Origin: Chlamydiota bacterium | GTDB lineage: Bacteria > Chlamydiota > Chlamydiia > Chlamydiales > JAAZZY01 | Assembly (NCBI GenBank): GCA_022601345.1 | Contig: JAJACU010000032.1 | Location: forward strand, 1 to 62,781 | Direction of reading: 5' to 3' | DNA: 62,781 nucleotides | Part shown: one piece after another, positions 33,691 to 42,446 of the stretch | How positions within the stretch are numbered: position 1 is the stretch's first letter | How the letters are laid out: every line of letters begins with the position of its first letter | Position numbers and translations under genes: made by a program | Notes under the pieces: model-generated | The model's database searches: none | What the model saw: the letters and a program-made list of their open reading frames with translations, nothing else | What the model was told of the DNA's origin: nothing

Positions 33691-35004
33691 ATGAACCAAG
33701 TATCTTCTTTATCAAATATAGACTACCCCACCACCCCATCACATTTATACTGTGATGTTGCATTTGGAGTAGGGCTTGCACTGGAATCTAGCGGAGTTGC
33801 TACTGCTTTTGCGGGTCTACCCTATCTGGGTCTATCTGCTATGCTTACTGGTAGATCAGTAAGGATTATAGAAAGCATGTTTTGTAAAAATACAGATGTA
33901 ATAGATAGTATCTGGAATTCTCCTTTTGATTTTGTTTCAGACATTTATCAATTGGCTTCTATATATGGGCATCACAAATACACAAGGTTTCTACAAAAAA
34001 ATATCCAAAAGTTTAATAATGCAAAAAAAATAAATCTTCCTAGCCTTAAGAAAGCCTATGATGCTGCTTTAAAAACAGCAAAGAAAGTCCAAGCTAATTT
34101 AGCTGCGATCCCCTCTGGGGCAACTCAAGCGGCTCTAAGACAAAATGTGCTTTCATTAGCTAAACATAGTCAAAATGCTGAGCAGAAAATGCAATTGGCT
34201 AGACAAGCAAAAGATGCCTGGGATATTGCTAAAGCTTCGATCAGCCCTTCAGAGTGGACACTCAAAATTTTTAAACCTCTACACCTTGCACTTGCAACAC
34301 TTCCCCCCTGTTTAGTAAAAGTGTGGTTAAACGAGGGCGTCAAAGAGCAAGAAGTTGTTAACCATGTCACCTATATGTTACAACTTTCAGACATCTATGG
34401 CATTGTTTATGACAGGAGTGAAGATCTTCTGGATTTAAGCCACAAGATAAATTTAGATCTCAAAGATATTGTTTCTCAAGCTTATGTAAAGATCTGTGAG
34501 AAAATTAATAGCCTAATAATTCTTAATCGCAATCTCTTAATGCTTTTGAACAGCAAAGCTTCTGAAAGCAAACAAGAAAAGGTTATCAAAGAAATTACAA
34601 CTTTACATCATTATATCGAAAAAGAGTTTGGTCTTGAAAAATCTTTTTTTATAAATTTTATTAATGACCCAAAAAACGATGAATCCGTTGTTGCTGATGG
34701 TACAAAGCCTCTATTTGATCTCCAACAAATAGCAATCACAGCTCTACAAGACTTAGATCCAGATGCAATAAATGGGTTCAACCTTGGATTTGAGATGCGT
34801 GCACAATTTGAAACCCTCACTGCACTTATTACATACCTCGTAAGCATTACCGAAGAATACATTGATGTTGCTTCAAGCTCTTCAAGCAAAAACGCGCTTC
34901 TGGATGTAGAAGCAAGGGCTAAAGACATTCTTGTAGCTGTAGATAGTGGATTAAAGGTATTGGATAATAAATATAAAGGCCAACAAACAGTGAATGCGGA
35001 ATAA
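33691..35004 (+). CDS. Unrecognised 437-aa helical protein with hydrophobic N-terminal segment
   Basis: I do not recognise this protein. Residues 23-53 form a glycine/alanine-rich hydrophobic stretch (VAFGVGLALESSG, FAGLPYLGLSAML), long enough for a hairpin or a single helix. The remainder is strongly helical, with alanine/lysine-rich coiled-coil-like parts around residues 105-190 and a polar serine run (SSSSSK) near 405. There is no cleavable signal peptide. It lies between hemA and pseB, transcribed alone. A hydrophobic hairpin followed by helical cytosolic domains is the layout of chlamydial inclusion-membrane (Inc) proteins, so it is an Inc or effector candidate. That is inference from shape only. 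Confidence 0.75.
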   Translation: MNQVSSLSNIDYPTTPSHLYCDVAFGVGLALESSGVATAFAGLPYLGLSAMLTGRSVRIIESMFCKNTDVIDSIWNSPFDFVSDIYQLASIYGHHKYTRFLQKNIQKFNNAKKINLPSLKKAYDAALKTAKKVQANLAAIPSGATQAALRQNVLSLAKHSQNAEQKMQLARQAKDAWDIAKASISPSEWTLKIFKPLHLALATLPPCLVKVWLNEGVKEQEVVNHVTYMLQLSDIYGIVYDRSEDLLDLSHKINLDLKDIVSQAYVKICEKINSLIILNRNLLMLLNSKASESKQEKVIKEITTLHHYIEKEFGLEKSFFINFINDPKNDESVVADGTKPLFDLQQIAITALQDLDPDAINGFNLGFEMRAQFETLTALITYLVSITEEYIDVASSSSSKNALLDVEARAKDILVAVDSGLKVLDNKYKGQQTVNAE

Positions 35005-35074
35005 AAAACAGGCCTTGCCCAAACGGCCAAATGAATTGAGCCATGCTTTACCTGCATTTATTTAGAGAGTTGTT

Positions 35075-36067
35075 CTAAGTGAGCATCAACAATGTCTTTT
35101 GCAAAGTATCGCTCTCAAGCCACTGGCTATTTCCATTAGAGCTGTATTCAAAATTACTTTCGACTTTCTGCCCTTCTTCAATCTTGCTTCTGTGCGAGCG
35201 AACAACATAATGATTTGGATACTCAAAGGTACACTTAGCCTCACCTTGAGTAATAAGATGCTCATGCAATTTTTCACCAGGTCTGATGCCACAGTTTTTA
35301 ATAGGTAGATGTGGGGCCATTGCTTGAGCTAAATCTGTTATTTTCATGCTAGGCAACTTAGGAACAAAAATTTCTTCTCCTTGCATAATGACCAAGCTTT
35401 GCATAACAAACTCTGCTGCTTGATCCATGGTGATCCAAAAACGTGTCATCCGCTCATCTGTAACAGGTAGAGATTCTACGCCATCTTGAATCATTTTTTT
35501 CCAGCGTGGAAGCAGGCTTCCTTTTGAGCCCAAAACATTGCCATAACGCACAACAGAGAGCTTGGGTTCCCCTCTATCTCCGACATATGATTTACCCGAT
35601 AAAATTAACTTATCTGCGCATAACTTCGTGGCTCCATAAAGATTAATTGGAGCAGCAGCTTTATCAGTTGAAAGAGCAATTACTTTTTTGACGTTTGAAG
35701 AAATAGCAACATCCATGACATTCATTGTACCAATAATGTTGGTCTTAATGAACTCTGTTGGATTATATTCTGCTGCAGGAACTTGTTTTAAGGCTGCTGC
35801 ATGAATAATATAATCCACATCTCTAAAAGCTAGGTAAAGCCTTTCTTTGTCGCGTATGTCTCCTAAAAAATAGCGTAAATTTGACTTCCTGAAAACAGGG
35901 TCTGCATCTTGCATCTCAGAGTGCTTCCATTCATCACGGCTAAAAACAATGACTTTTTTTGGCTTGCTTGTAGAAAGTATTTTTCTGATAAAGGCTTGCC
36001 CAAAGCTACCTGATCCCCCCGTAATTAAAATTGTTTTGTTGGTAAAAAATGTGTTATAATCTATCAT
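35075..36067 (-). CDS. pseB: UDP-GlcNAc-inverting 4,6-dehydratase-like protein (PseB/FlaA1 type)
   Basis: This short-chain extended SDR enzyme acts on UDP-sugars. The NADP motif TGGSGSFG is at residues 16-23. The catalytic residues of the PseB/FlaA1 type are present: T134-D135-K136 and Y144-x3-K148. In the family it dehydrates UDP-GlcNAc with C5 inversion, starting pseudaminic acid or related amino-sugar synthesis. The hallmark FSRDEWKHSEMQ block and the HAAALKQVPAAEYNP block are clear. At 330 aa it is full length. No PseC aminotransferase or other sugar genes are adjacent, so its product's fate is unknown. It is divergent from the gyrB-like gene across 76 bp. Confidence 0.92.
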   Translation of the reverse strand: MIDYNTFFTNKTILITGGSGSFGQAFIRKILSTSKPKKVIVFSRDEWKHSEMQDADPVFRKSNLRYFLGDIRDKERLYLAFRDVDYIIHAAALKQVPAAEYNPTEFIKTNIIGTMNVMDVAISSNVKKVIALSTDKAAAPINLYGATKLCADKLILSGKSYVGDRGEPKLSVVRYGNVLGSKGSLLPRWKKMIQDGVESLPVTDERMTRFWITMDQAAEFVMQSLVIMQGEEIFVPKLPSMKITDLAQAMAPHLPIKNCGIRPGEKLHEHLITQGEAKCTFEYPNHYVVRSHRSKIEEGQKVESNFEYSSNGNSQWLESDTLQKTLLMLT

Positions 36068-36143
36068 CTTCGGGTCTTCCTTGATAAAAAGTACTCTTTT
36101 ACTCAGAATAAAGTTTTTTTAAAACAAATACTTTTCAAAGCTT

Positions 36144-37961
36144 ATGGCTAAAAAATACGATGAATCCACAATCCATACCCTAGATGCTCTATCGCATATA
36201 CGTATGCGAACAGGTATGTACATTGGTCGCCTAGGAGATGGTTCTCACACAGATGACGGGATTTATATCCTTATGAAAGAAGTCATCGATAACTGCATCG
36301 ATGAATTTATTATGGGAAATGGTTCAAAAGTTATTGTAAAATTTAACCCTAAGCTACAAAAAATTTCTGTTCGTGACTATGGGCGCGGCATACCCCTTGG
36401 TAAAGTTGTTGACTGTGTAAGTAAAATCAATACTGGAGCCAAATATAACAGTGATGTTTTTCAGTTTTCTGTGGGGCTCAATGGTGTGGGAACAAAAGCT
36501 GTCAACGCCCTTTCTAGTAGCTTTTTAGTTAGAAGCTGCCGCGAAGGTGAGTTTATGGAAGCGAACTTCTCTAGAGGAAAACTTTTAGATAAGAAAAAAG
36601 GGAAAACAAAAGAAAAAAATGGAACCTACATTGAGTTTATCCCTGATTCTGAGATTTTTAAAAAATTTAATTTCGATGAAGACTTTATCATCAAAAGGCT
36701 TTGGAACTACGCCTACTTAAACCAAAATCTTTTAATTGATTACAATGGGTTGAAAATTCAATCGGAAAATGGTCTCCTAGATCTTTTGAATAATGAAGTG
36801 CAAGACGACAAGCTCTATGATCCACTTCATTTTAGAGGAAAGCGACTTGAATTTGCACTTCTTCACACTCAGAGTTACGGGGAAAGTTATTTTTCTTTTG
36901 TCAACGGCCAATATACTTCAGATGGAGGAACGCATCTCTCTGCTTTTAGAGAGGGTATTTTAAAAGGCGTCAATGAATATGCCAAAAGAAGTTTTCAAGG
37001 AGTCGATTTAAGAGATGGAATTGTTGCAGCTGTTTTAGTTCGCTTGGAAGAGCCTATTTTTGAATCCCAAACAAAAAATAAACTGGCCAATACAGAAATT
37101 AGATCAGGCCTTGTCTTAGAAGTAAAAACAGCAATTGTAGATATCTTATATAAAAACCAAGATATCGCTAAAAAAATTATTGAACGCATAAGCTTTAACG
37201 AAAAATTACGCAAAGAACTCTCTTCAGTCAAAAAAGAAGCCAAAGAGCGCCAAAAGAAAATTTCATTTAAAATCCCTAAGCTTCGCGATTGTAAATACCA
37301 TTTTTCTGATTCAAATGGAAAAGGTGACAACTCGATGATTTTTCTAACTGAAGGAGATTCAGCATCTGCTTCAATTGTTGCCTCCAGAGATCCCCTCACT
37401 CAGGCTGTATTTTCTCTACGCGGTAAACCACTAAATGTTCATGGGCTCAAGCGTGACCAACTCTATAAAAATGAAGAGATGTTCAATTTAATGAATGCAT
37501 TAAATGTAGAAGAAGATGTGGATAATCTGCGCTATAATAAAATTATTCTAGCAACGGATGCAGATGTAGATGGAATGCATATTAGAAACCTCTTGCTGAC
37601 CTACTTCTTAACATATTTCGAATCTCTTGCCATTAATGGGCACCTCTTTATTTTAGAAACACCCCTATTTAAGATTCGAGTCAAAGATAAAATTCACTAT
37701 TGCTACAGCGAAGATGAAAAGGATGACCTTTTAGAAGATCTTAAATCTAAAAATGTAGAAATTACTCGATTTAAAGGACTCGGTGAAATTAATCCAAAAG
37801 AGTTTAAGCAATTTATTGGAAAAGATATGCGCATTCAACCTATTAATGTATCCAACTATAGCGACATCAAAGCCTCACTTGAATTCTACATGGGAAAAAA
37901 TACACCCAAAAGAAAACAGTTTATCATGCAAAATCTTATTTCAGAGCCGGAGCTTGTATAG
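36144..37961 (+). CDS. Type IIA topoisomerase ATPase subunit, second GyrB/ParE-like
   Basis: This subunit supplies the ATPase of a gyrase/topoisomerase IV enzyme. The N-terminal GHKL domain (RMRTGMYIG, EVIDNCIDE, DYGRGIP, GLNGVGTKAVNALS) is followed by the transducer domain. The TOPRIM domain has LTEGDSAS and the acidic DADVDGMH metal site. At 605 aa it is short relative to GyrB (~800 aa) and fits the second gyrB (CT661 from memory) of Chlamydia, thought to act as ParE. It overlaps its partner gene by one base (TAGTG), so translation is coupled. Confidence 0.93.
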   Translation: MAKKYDESTIHTLDALSHIRMRTGMYIGRLGDGSHTDDGIYILMKEVIDNCIDEFIMGNGSKVIVKFNPKLQKISVRDYGRGIPLGKVVDCVSKINTGAKYNSDVFQFSVGLNGVGTKAVNALSSSFLVRSCREGEFMEANFSRGKLLDKKKGKTKEKNGTYIEFIPDSEIFKKFNFDEDFIIKRLWNYAYLNQNLLIDYNGLKIQSENGLLDLLNNEVQDDKLYDPLHFRGKRLEFALLHTQSYGESYFSFVNGQYTSDGGTHLSAFREGILKGVNEYAKRSFQGVDLRDGIVAAVLVRLEEPIFESQTKNKLANTEIRSGLVLEVKTAIVDILYKNQDIAKKIIERISFNEKLRKELSSVKKEAKERQKKISFKIPKLRDCKYHFSDSNGKGDNSMIFLTEGDSASASIVASRDPLTQAVFSLRGKPLNVHGLKRDQLYKNEEMFNLMNALNVEEDVDNLRYNKIILATDADVDGMHIRNLLLTYFLTYFESLAINGHLFILETPLFKIRVKDKIHYCYSEDEKDDLLEDLKSKNVEITRFKGLGEINPKEFKQFIGKDMRIQPINVSNYSDIKASLEFYMGKNTPKRKQFIMQNLISEPELV

Positions 37962-39880
37962 TGGACGATTTAAAACAGTTAATGCGCACCAACTACTTAA
38001 CTTATGCATCCTATGTTATATTAGATCGCGCAATTCCCAATGCTATTGATGGCCTAAAGCCTGTGCAGCGCAGATTGCTTCACACTCTTATGAAGATAGA
38101 CGATAGCAAGATGCATAAAGTTGCAAATGTCTCTGGGCAAACGATGGCCCTGCATCCACATGGCGATGCAGCTATTACAGATGCTTTAGTTAACCTTGCT
38201 AACAAAGGGTACCTTTTAGAAACACAAGGGAACTTTGGAAACCTCTACACAGGTGACCCTGCTGCTGCCGCTCGTTACATTGAGACAAGGCTTTCTGCAT
38301 TGGCCAAAGAGACACTCTTTAATAAAGATATTACTGAGTACGTTGCTTCTTACGATGGAAGAAATCAAGAGCCTTTATGCCTACCTGCTAAAATACCTTT
38401 AGTTCTTATGCAAGGGGCAGAAGGGATTGCTGTAGGGATGTCTACTAAGATTCTACCTCATAACTTTAATGAACTGATTGAAGCTCAAGTTGCAATCCTT
38501 AAGAAAAAGCCTTTTGAAGTCTTTCCAGATTTTACAACTGGAGGCGTTATGGACGTTTCAGAGTATGATCTTGGACGTGGGAAGATTAAAGTTCGTGCCA
38601 AGCTAGATGTTGTAGACACCAAGACTATTATTATTAGAGAAATTTGCCCTGGAACGACGACTGAGTCGATGATCAACTCTATTGATGAGGCTGCTAAAAA
38701 AGGTCGACTCAAACTAGAAGCTATCAACGATTATACTTCAGATAAAGTTGAGATTGAACTAAAGCTTCCTAGAGGCGTGTATGCAGAAGATGTGCTAGAT
38801 GCCCTCTACGCTTTCACTCAATGCCAGGTTTCAATTAACTCTCAGATTTTGGTTATTAAAGATCAACTGCCTTGGGAAACAAATGTAAATGATCTCTTAG
38901 AACTTCACGTTTATGCTTTAAAAGGATTTTTAAAACGTGAGCTTGAGATTGCCCATGAAAAACTTTTACGTAAAATCTTCGAAAAAACGCTAGAGCAAAT
39001 CTTCATTGAAAATCGTATGTACAAAAAGATTGAGAACTTAAAGACATATGAAAAAATTCATGAAGCCATAGCAACGCAGCTCAAGCCTTACCACAGGAAG
39101 CTTAAAAAGACCCCTGACTATGATGATAGAGAAAGACTCTTAAGTATAGCAATTCGACGCATCTCTAAATTTGATATTGAGCGCCAGGAAGGTGAAATCA
39201 AAATTCTCAAAGGTAATGTACTTGAAACAGAAAAAAACTTAAAAAATTTAACTCGTTTTACTGTCAGCTATCTACAAAATCTCCTCAAGAAATACGGAGA
39301 TCTTTTTCCTCGAAAAACAGAAATCCAAGAGCTTGAAAATATAGATCGCAAAAAAGCAGTTGAAAAAGAAATTAAAGTAGCAGTCGATCTCAAAAGAGGA
39401 TACATTGGCACTAAAGTTGCATCTGATGTGCAATACAAATGCACAAACTTAGATCGCTTTGTCCTTTACTTCGATGATGGAACTTACAGAGTTATTGCTC
39501 CATCTGATAAGGAATATGTCTTAACAGGCAATAAACTACTCTATGCATCCCCTTTGGATAAAGACTGTGTGATGTCTTGCATCTACAGGGACTCTGAGAC
39601 CCACTTTGCTTTTGCCAAGCGCTTTAGCGTTTCAAAATTTATTTTAAACAAAGTTTACAACTACGCAGAGAAAGGCTCTAAAATTGATTTCTTATCGGAT
39701 CAAGAAAATCCAGTTGTAAGTGTCATTTTTGTTCCAAAGCCCAAGCTTAAGCAAAAGAAAATGGACTTTGACTTTGCAGATGTTCTTGTAAAAGGTGTTG
39801 CTGCAAAAGGAAAAAGAATTGCTAATAAAGAGGTAAAAAAAGTTGGCCAAAGCAAAAAGCAACAATTAACTTTTGCTTAA
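37961..39880 (+). CDS. Type IIA topoisomerase cutting subunit, second GyrA/ParC-like
   Basis: The partner of the preceding gene starts with GTG sharing one base with its stop codon. The catalytic tyrosine is Y106 in DPAAAARYIETRLS, preceded by the QGNFGN loop and the HPHGDA helix-turn region. A GyrA-like tower and coiled coil (about residues 320-450) follow. The last ~170 residues show a reduced C-terminal domain (YIGTKVASDVQYKCTNLDRFVLYF) and a basic tail (KGKRIANKEVKKVGQSKKQ). There is no full six-bladed GyrA pinwheel or GyrA box. At 639 aa it is longer than the ~490-aa Chlamydia protein as I recall it. Likely a topoisomerase IV (decatenation) activity. Confidence 0.92.
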   Translation: MDDLKQLMRTNYLTYASYVILDRAIPNAIDGLKPVQRRLLHTLMKIDDSKMHKVANVSGQTMALHPHGDAAITDALVNLANKGYLLETQGNFGNLYTGDPAAAARYIETRLSALAKETLFNKDITEYVASYDGRNQEPLCLPAKIPLVLMQGAEGIAVGMSTKILPHNFNELIEAQVAILKKKPFEVFPDFTTGGVMDVSEYDLGRGKIKVRAKLDVVDTKTIIIREICPGTTTESMINSIDEAAKKGRLKLEAINDYTSDKVEIELKLPRGVYAEDVLDALYAFTQCQVSINSQILVIKDQLPWETNVNDLLELHVYALKGFLKRELEIAHEKLLRKIFEKTLEQIFIENRMYKKIENLKTYEKIHEAIATQLKPYHRKLKKTPDYDDRERLLSIAIRRISKFDIERQEGEIKILKGNVLETEKNLKNLTRFTVSYLQNLLKKYGDLFPRKTEIQELENIDRKKAVEKEIKVAVDLKRGYIGTKVASDVQYKCTNLDRFVLYFDDGTYRVIAPSDKEYVLTGNKLLYASPLDKDCVMSCIYRDSETHFAFAKRFSVSKFILNKVYNYAEKGSKIDFLSDQENPVVSVIFVPKPKLKQKKMDFDFADVLVKGVAAKGKRIANKEVKKVGQSKKQQLTFA

Positions 39881-39889
39881 TTTTCAACT

Positions 39890-39918
39890 TTCAATTAATT
39901 CATAAGCACACATAGAAT
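39890..39918 (+). promoter_or_regulatory. Candidate promoter for the 146-aa hydrophobic protein
   Basis: TTCAAT and TAGAAT are separated by 17 bp. The -10 matches five of six positions but the -35 only three. The expected start is about 30 bases before the ATG at 39954. Confidence 0.3.
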
Positions 39919-39953
39919 TGTTACTCAAGAAAAGCTAAAAAGGAAAATATCTA

Positions 39954-40394
39954 ATGAATATGTTAAACAGCTCAAGCTATAGTTACTTTAAACCGTGCGA
40001 CCAAACTTCATTTTTAAATAATGTTGCAGCTGGTGCCGCTGATGGGTTTGAAGTAGGGACCTTTTTAGCAGCTTTAACATCTACTTTCGCTGCACTTACA
40101 ACTCGTGATGGACTTGTTTACCGTGATGAGTATGAGACTCTTCATATGGCTTCTCTTTTAGCTAAAAACACTGTAAGTACAGCTATTGTGACAAGTGGAT
40201 TAACAACTGCTCTCGGAGCTGCTGTTGGAGCTTCTACAAGTCTAATCAACAAAGCTTACTGCTACGCTCATGAAGCTGAGACGACAACTAACACTTTATC
40301 AAATATCTTCAACACTGCAGTTTCATATTTGCCAAGTAAAGAACAAGCATATGAGTATTGCCCAGATCTTCTTTGTGGACGTGATGAGTTATAG
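39954..40394 (+). CDS. Small protein with two hydrophobic segments (Inc-like candidate)
   Basis: This 146-aa protein is not recognised. Two hydrophobic, glycine/alanine/threonine-rich stretches (about residues 23-50 and 67-97) are separated by a short charged turn (TRDGLVYRDEYETLH). The N-terminus is polar and serine/asparagine-rich without a signal peptide. A bilobed hydrophobic domain with a short loop is the defining shape of chlamydial Inc proteins, which enter the inclusion membrane by type III secretion. The loop here is slightly longer than typical. An AAGGAAAA Shine-Dalgarno is upstream. It lies between the topoisomerase pair and the ankyrin gene, in a stretch of lineage-specific genes. 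Confidence 0.75.
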   Translation: MNMLNSSSYSYFKPCDQTSFLNNVAAGAADGFEVGTFLAALTSTFAALTTRDGLVYRDEYETLHMASLLAKNTVSTAIVTSGLTTALGAAVGASTSLINKAYCYAHEAETTTNTLSNIFNTAVSYLPSKEQAYEYCPDLLCGRDEL

Positions 40395-40419
40395 TCTCAT
40401 AAGATAGCTCTACACTTGT

Positions 40420-41490
40420 TTAGTGAATTGCTGCGCCTATTCTTTTTGCAATTGCACTTTGAATAATTTCAACAATGGCAGCGTTTTCTATCATACGAGC
40501 TTGTTCCAAAGCATTCAGGCCAGACGCATTAACTAATGTAAAATCAACGCGCTCATCATCACAAAAAGCCTGAACTAGCTCTATACGTTGAGCTTCTACT
40601 GCCATCATTAGAGGGGTCATATCATCAATACACTCTTGCATATTTATGCGTCTGCATTTCGGCAAAAGGACCTTCACTATTTGCTCATAATCTCTTATGA
40701 CCTGCTCAGGCTTTTCTTGATTTACTGCTAATCCCAATCCTTTAAGGGCCTGCATCAAAGGGTGTGAATCTCCATTTGTATGTTCATCTGTTTTCGCTCC
40801 TTTGGCCAAAAGAAGTTCAACACCTGCAACAAAACCTTCCCTACATGCTGAATTTAGCGGAGTCTGACATGCTGCATAGCGATTTTTTGCTCCATCAACT
40901 GGAGCTCCTTTATCTAAAAGCATTTCTACAGCTAAAACATTGGCTCTTGGAACCACATAGTCTTGCATTAGGCAATTAAAATGATATGGATCCGCTTCAG
41001 ACTTGAATGAATCTATAAATAGCTTTGTTAGAACAACTGAAGAAGCGGGAGATAAAACTGAATCTAAAGCTGCTCTTTGCTCTTCAAGATTACCATCAGA
41101 ATATTTAAATTCTCGAGCACCTTGATCTATGATCTGTAGCGCCGTCTTAACTGCAATATGAGTTCTAGGCAGTGGCCTTACTAAACCAGAAAGCTTTTTA
41201 GCAGCTATTTCCTTTCTTAAATGACGCACGCAGTAAATCATTGCATCTTGCATATTAGAGTCTAGTGCAGATGGGTTTCTAAATGAGCTACTTAAAAAAA
41301 TCTCATCATAAACTTTTCCAACATCTTCTGGTGAAGAACTTGCAATCAGACTCTTTGCACAATGGCCCTCTAAAGTGATAACCCCAATCTGTTTGATGCA
41401 AGATGCAGCACTTTCAGCTCTACTCACTTTTGCAAGACCCCCTATAAAAGAAGCCTCTAAAACTCGAGCGGATTTAATATCAATCACCAT
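40420..41490 (-). CDS. Ankyrin-repeat protein
   Basis: The C-terminal half (about residues 185-345) carries ankyrin repeats. Clear units are AVEMLLDKGAPVDGAKN, TPLNSACREGFVAGVELLLAKGAKTDE and TPLMMAVEAQRIELVQAF, then LNALEQARMIENAAIVEIIQ. The N-terminal ~180 residues are helical and unassigned. There is no signal peptide or membrane helix. Ankyrin repeats bind proteins and are common in secreted effectors of intracellular bacteria. It stands alone behind a near-consensus promoter and an AGGAGAG Shine-Dalgarno, which suggests an independent, well-expressed unit. A host target cannot be deduced. Confidence 0.88.
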   Translation of the reverse strand: MVIDIKSARVLEASFIGGLAKVSRAESAASCIKQIGVITLEGHCAKSLIASSSPEDVGKVYDEIFLSSSFRNPSALDSNMQDAMIYCVRHLRKEIAAKKLSGLVRPLPRTHIAVKTALQIIDQGAREFKYSDGNLEEQRAALDSVLSPASSVVLTKLFIDSFKSEADPYHFNCLMQDYVVPRANVLAVEMLLDKGAPVDGAKNRYAACQTPLNSACREGFVAGVELLLAKGAKTDEHTNGDSHPLMQALKGLGLAVNQEKPEQVIRDYEQIVKVLLPKCRRINMQECIDDMTPLMMAVEAQRIELVQAFCDDERVDFTLVNASGLNALEQARMIENAAIVEIIQSAIAKRIGAAIH

Positions 41491-41527
41491 ATTACTCTCC
41501 TATTACCAACAGCATTTCCCTAGCTAC

Positions 41528-41556
41528 ATTTTAGCTTAAAAACCTTTATATGTCAA
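41528..41556 (-). promoter_or_regulatory. Near-consensus promoter for the ankyrin gene
   Basis: On the minus strand, a perfect TTGACA is separated by exactly 17 bp from TAAAAT (five of six). The predicted start is about 30 bases before the ATG at 41490. Confidence 0.75.
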
Positions 41557-41742
41557 CTTAAAATTTTAATTTATAATCACTTAAGAAATAATTAGCCCAG
41601 CTAAAACAACCTATTAAACATCTTATAATAAGAGCTTTAAACATTTACTCCCCGCATTGAATAAACTTATGGCTTTATATTGAACAAATTACCCTCTTCT
41701 TATATGGAGACATATAAAGAAGAATCCATCTAGAGGCAGTCT

Positions 41743-42384
41743 ATGGTCAAGGGAATCCCAGCAAAAAAACCACAAGATGATGAGTTCATGCATCAATATG
41801 GTGGTGGAGTGAACCAATATGGCACTAAAGGAGCTTCTAGCCCTGATCAATTTCAAAACTACATGAACGACGGCATGACGACTCAAGGGGCGGGTGATTC
41901 AAACTCTGGTCCCAGTCCTTTTGAAATGATGGCTCAGCAACAAAACCAAAACTTTGGGGCGCCTACACCGCAAGGCAGCTCCTCTCTAGATGGAGCTGCT
42001 CCTGAGAACTTTGGCCCTCCGGGAATATCTCAAACATCAAAAGGTCAGTCATTTGGAGCTCCTGGATTTCAGGATCCAAAAAATCAAGCCGGACAATCGG
42101 CAACAGGTCCTTCTCAAGAGACTTTGACCCCTGGAAGCAACACCCAATTTGGAGCTCCTCTAGCTACTCAGACTCAAGCTGCGGCTAAAACAAGCCCTCA
42201 ATCAGGACCTATTCAAGGAAAACAAGCCCAATCTGCCCAAAATTCAACTGCTAAAACTCCTGGGGGCAAGCCTAAAAAGAAAACTTCCAAAAAAACTGTT
42301 GAAAAGATGGAAATGGAGGGTATGATGCAAAATATTATTGCCCATATGAAGGTCAAAGACCCTGACCCGGGTGCTTGGAAGTAA
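41743..42384 (+). CDS. Low-complexity Gln/Gly/Pro protein with FGAP repeats (unrecognised)
   Basis: This 213-aa protein looks mostly disordered and is rich in Gln, Gly, Pro, Ser and Ala. FGAP recurs at residues 71-74, 104-107 and 136-139, with an FGPP at 90-93, spaced about 14-32 residues apart. A lysine-rich patch (KPKKKTSKK, residues 176-184) precedes a short predicted helix, MEGMMQNIIAHMKVK. There is no signal peptide or cysteine. It overlaps the extended rluD frame but ends 62 bp before the preferred rluD start. The position next to rluD is where Chlamydia has a small unknown gene (CT659 from memory), whose relation is untested. The FG-repeats recall nucleoporin-like or phase-separating sequences, but that is only a resemblance. 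Confidence 0.7.
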   Translation: MVKGIPAKKPQDDEFMHQYGGGVNQYGTKGASSPDQFQNYMNDGMTTQGAGDSNSGPSPFEMMAQQQNQNFGAPTPQGSSSLDGAAPENFGPPGISQTSKGQSFGAPGFQDPKNQAGQSATGPSQETLTPGSNTQFGAPLATQTQAAAKTSPQSGPIQGKQAQSAQNSTAKTPGGKPKKKTSKKTVEKMEMEGMMQNIIAHMKVKDPDPGAWK

Positions 42385-42446
42385 TATTTGTTATAATTGC
42401 ATTGTTAATATATAATAGACTGAATTTTAATATTTTATCTAAATAC

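Noticed and set aside
35010-35030. GGCC...GGCC inverted sequence after the 437-aa gene
   Set aside because: Each half is itself palindromic, the stem would be 4 bp and no T run follows.
34611-35057. 148-codon minus-strand open frame opposite the 437-aa gene
   Set aside because: It is almost entirely antisense to a longer, better-formed gene and shows no domain or ribosome site.
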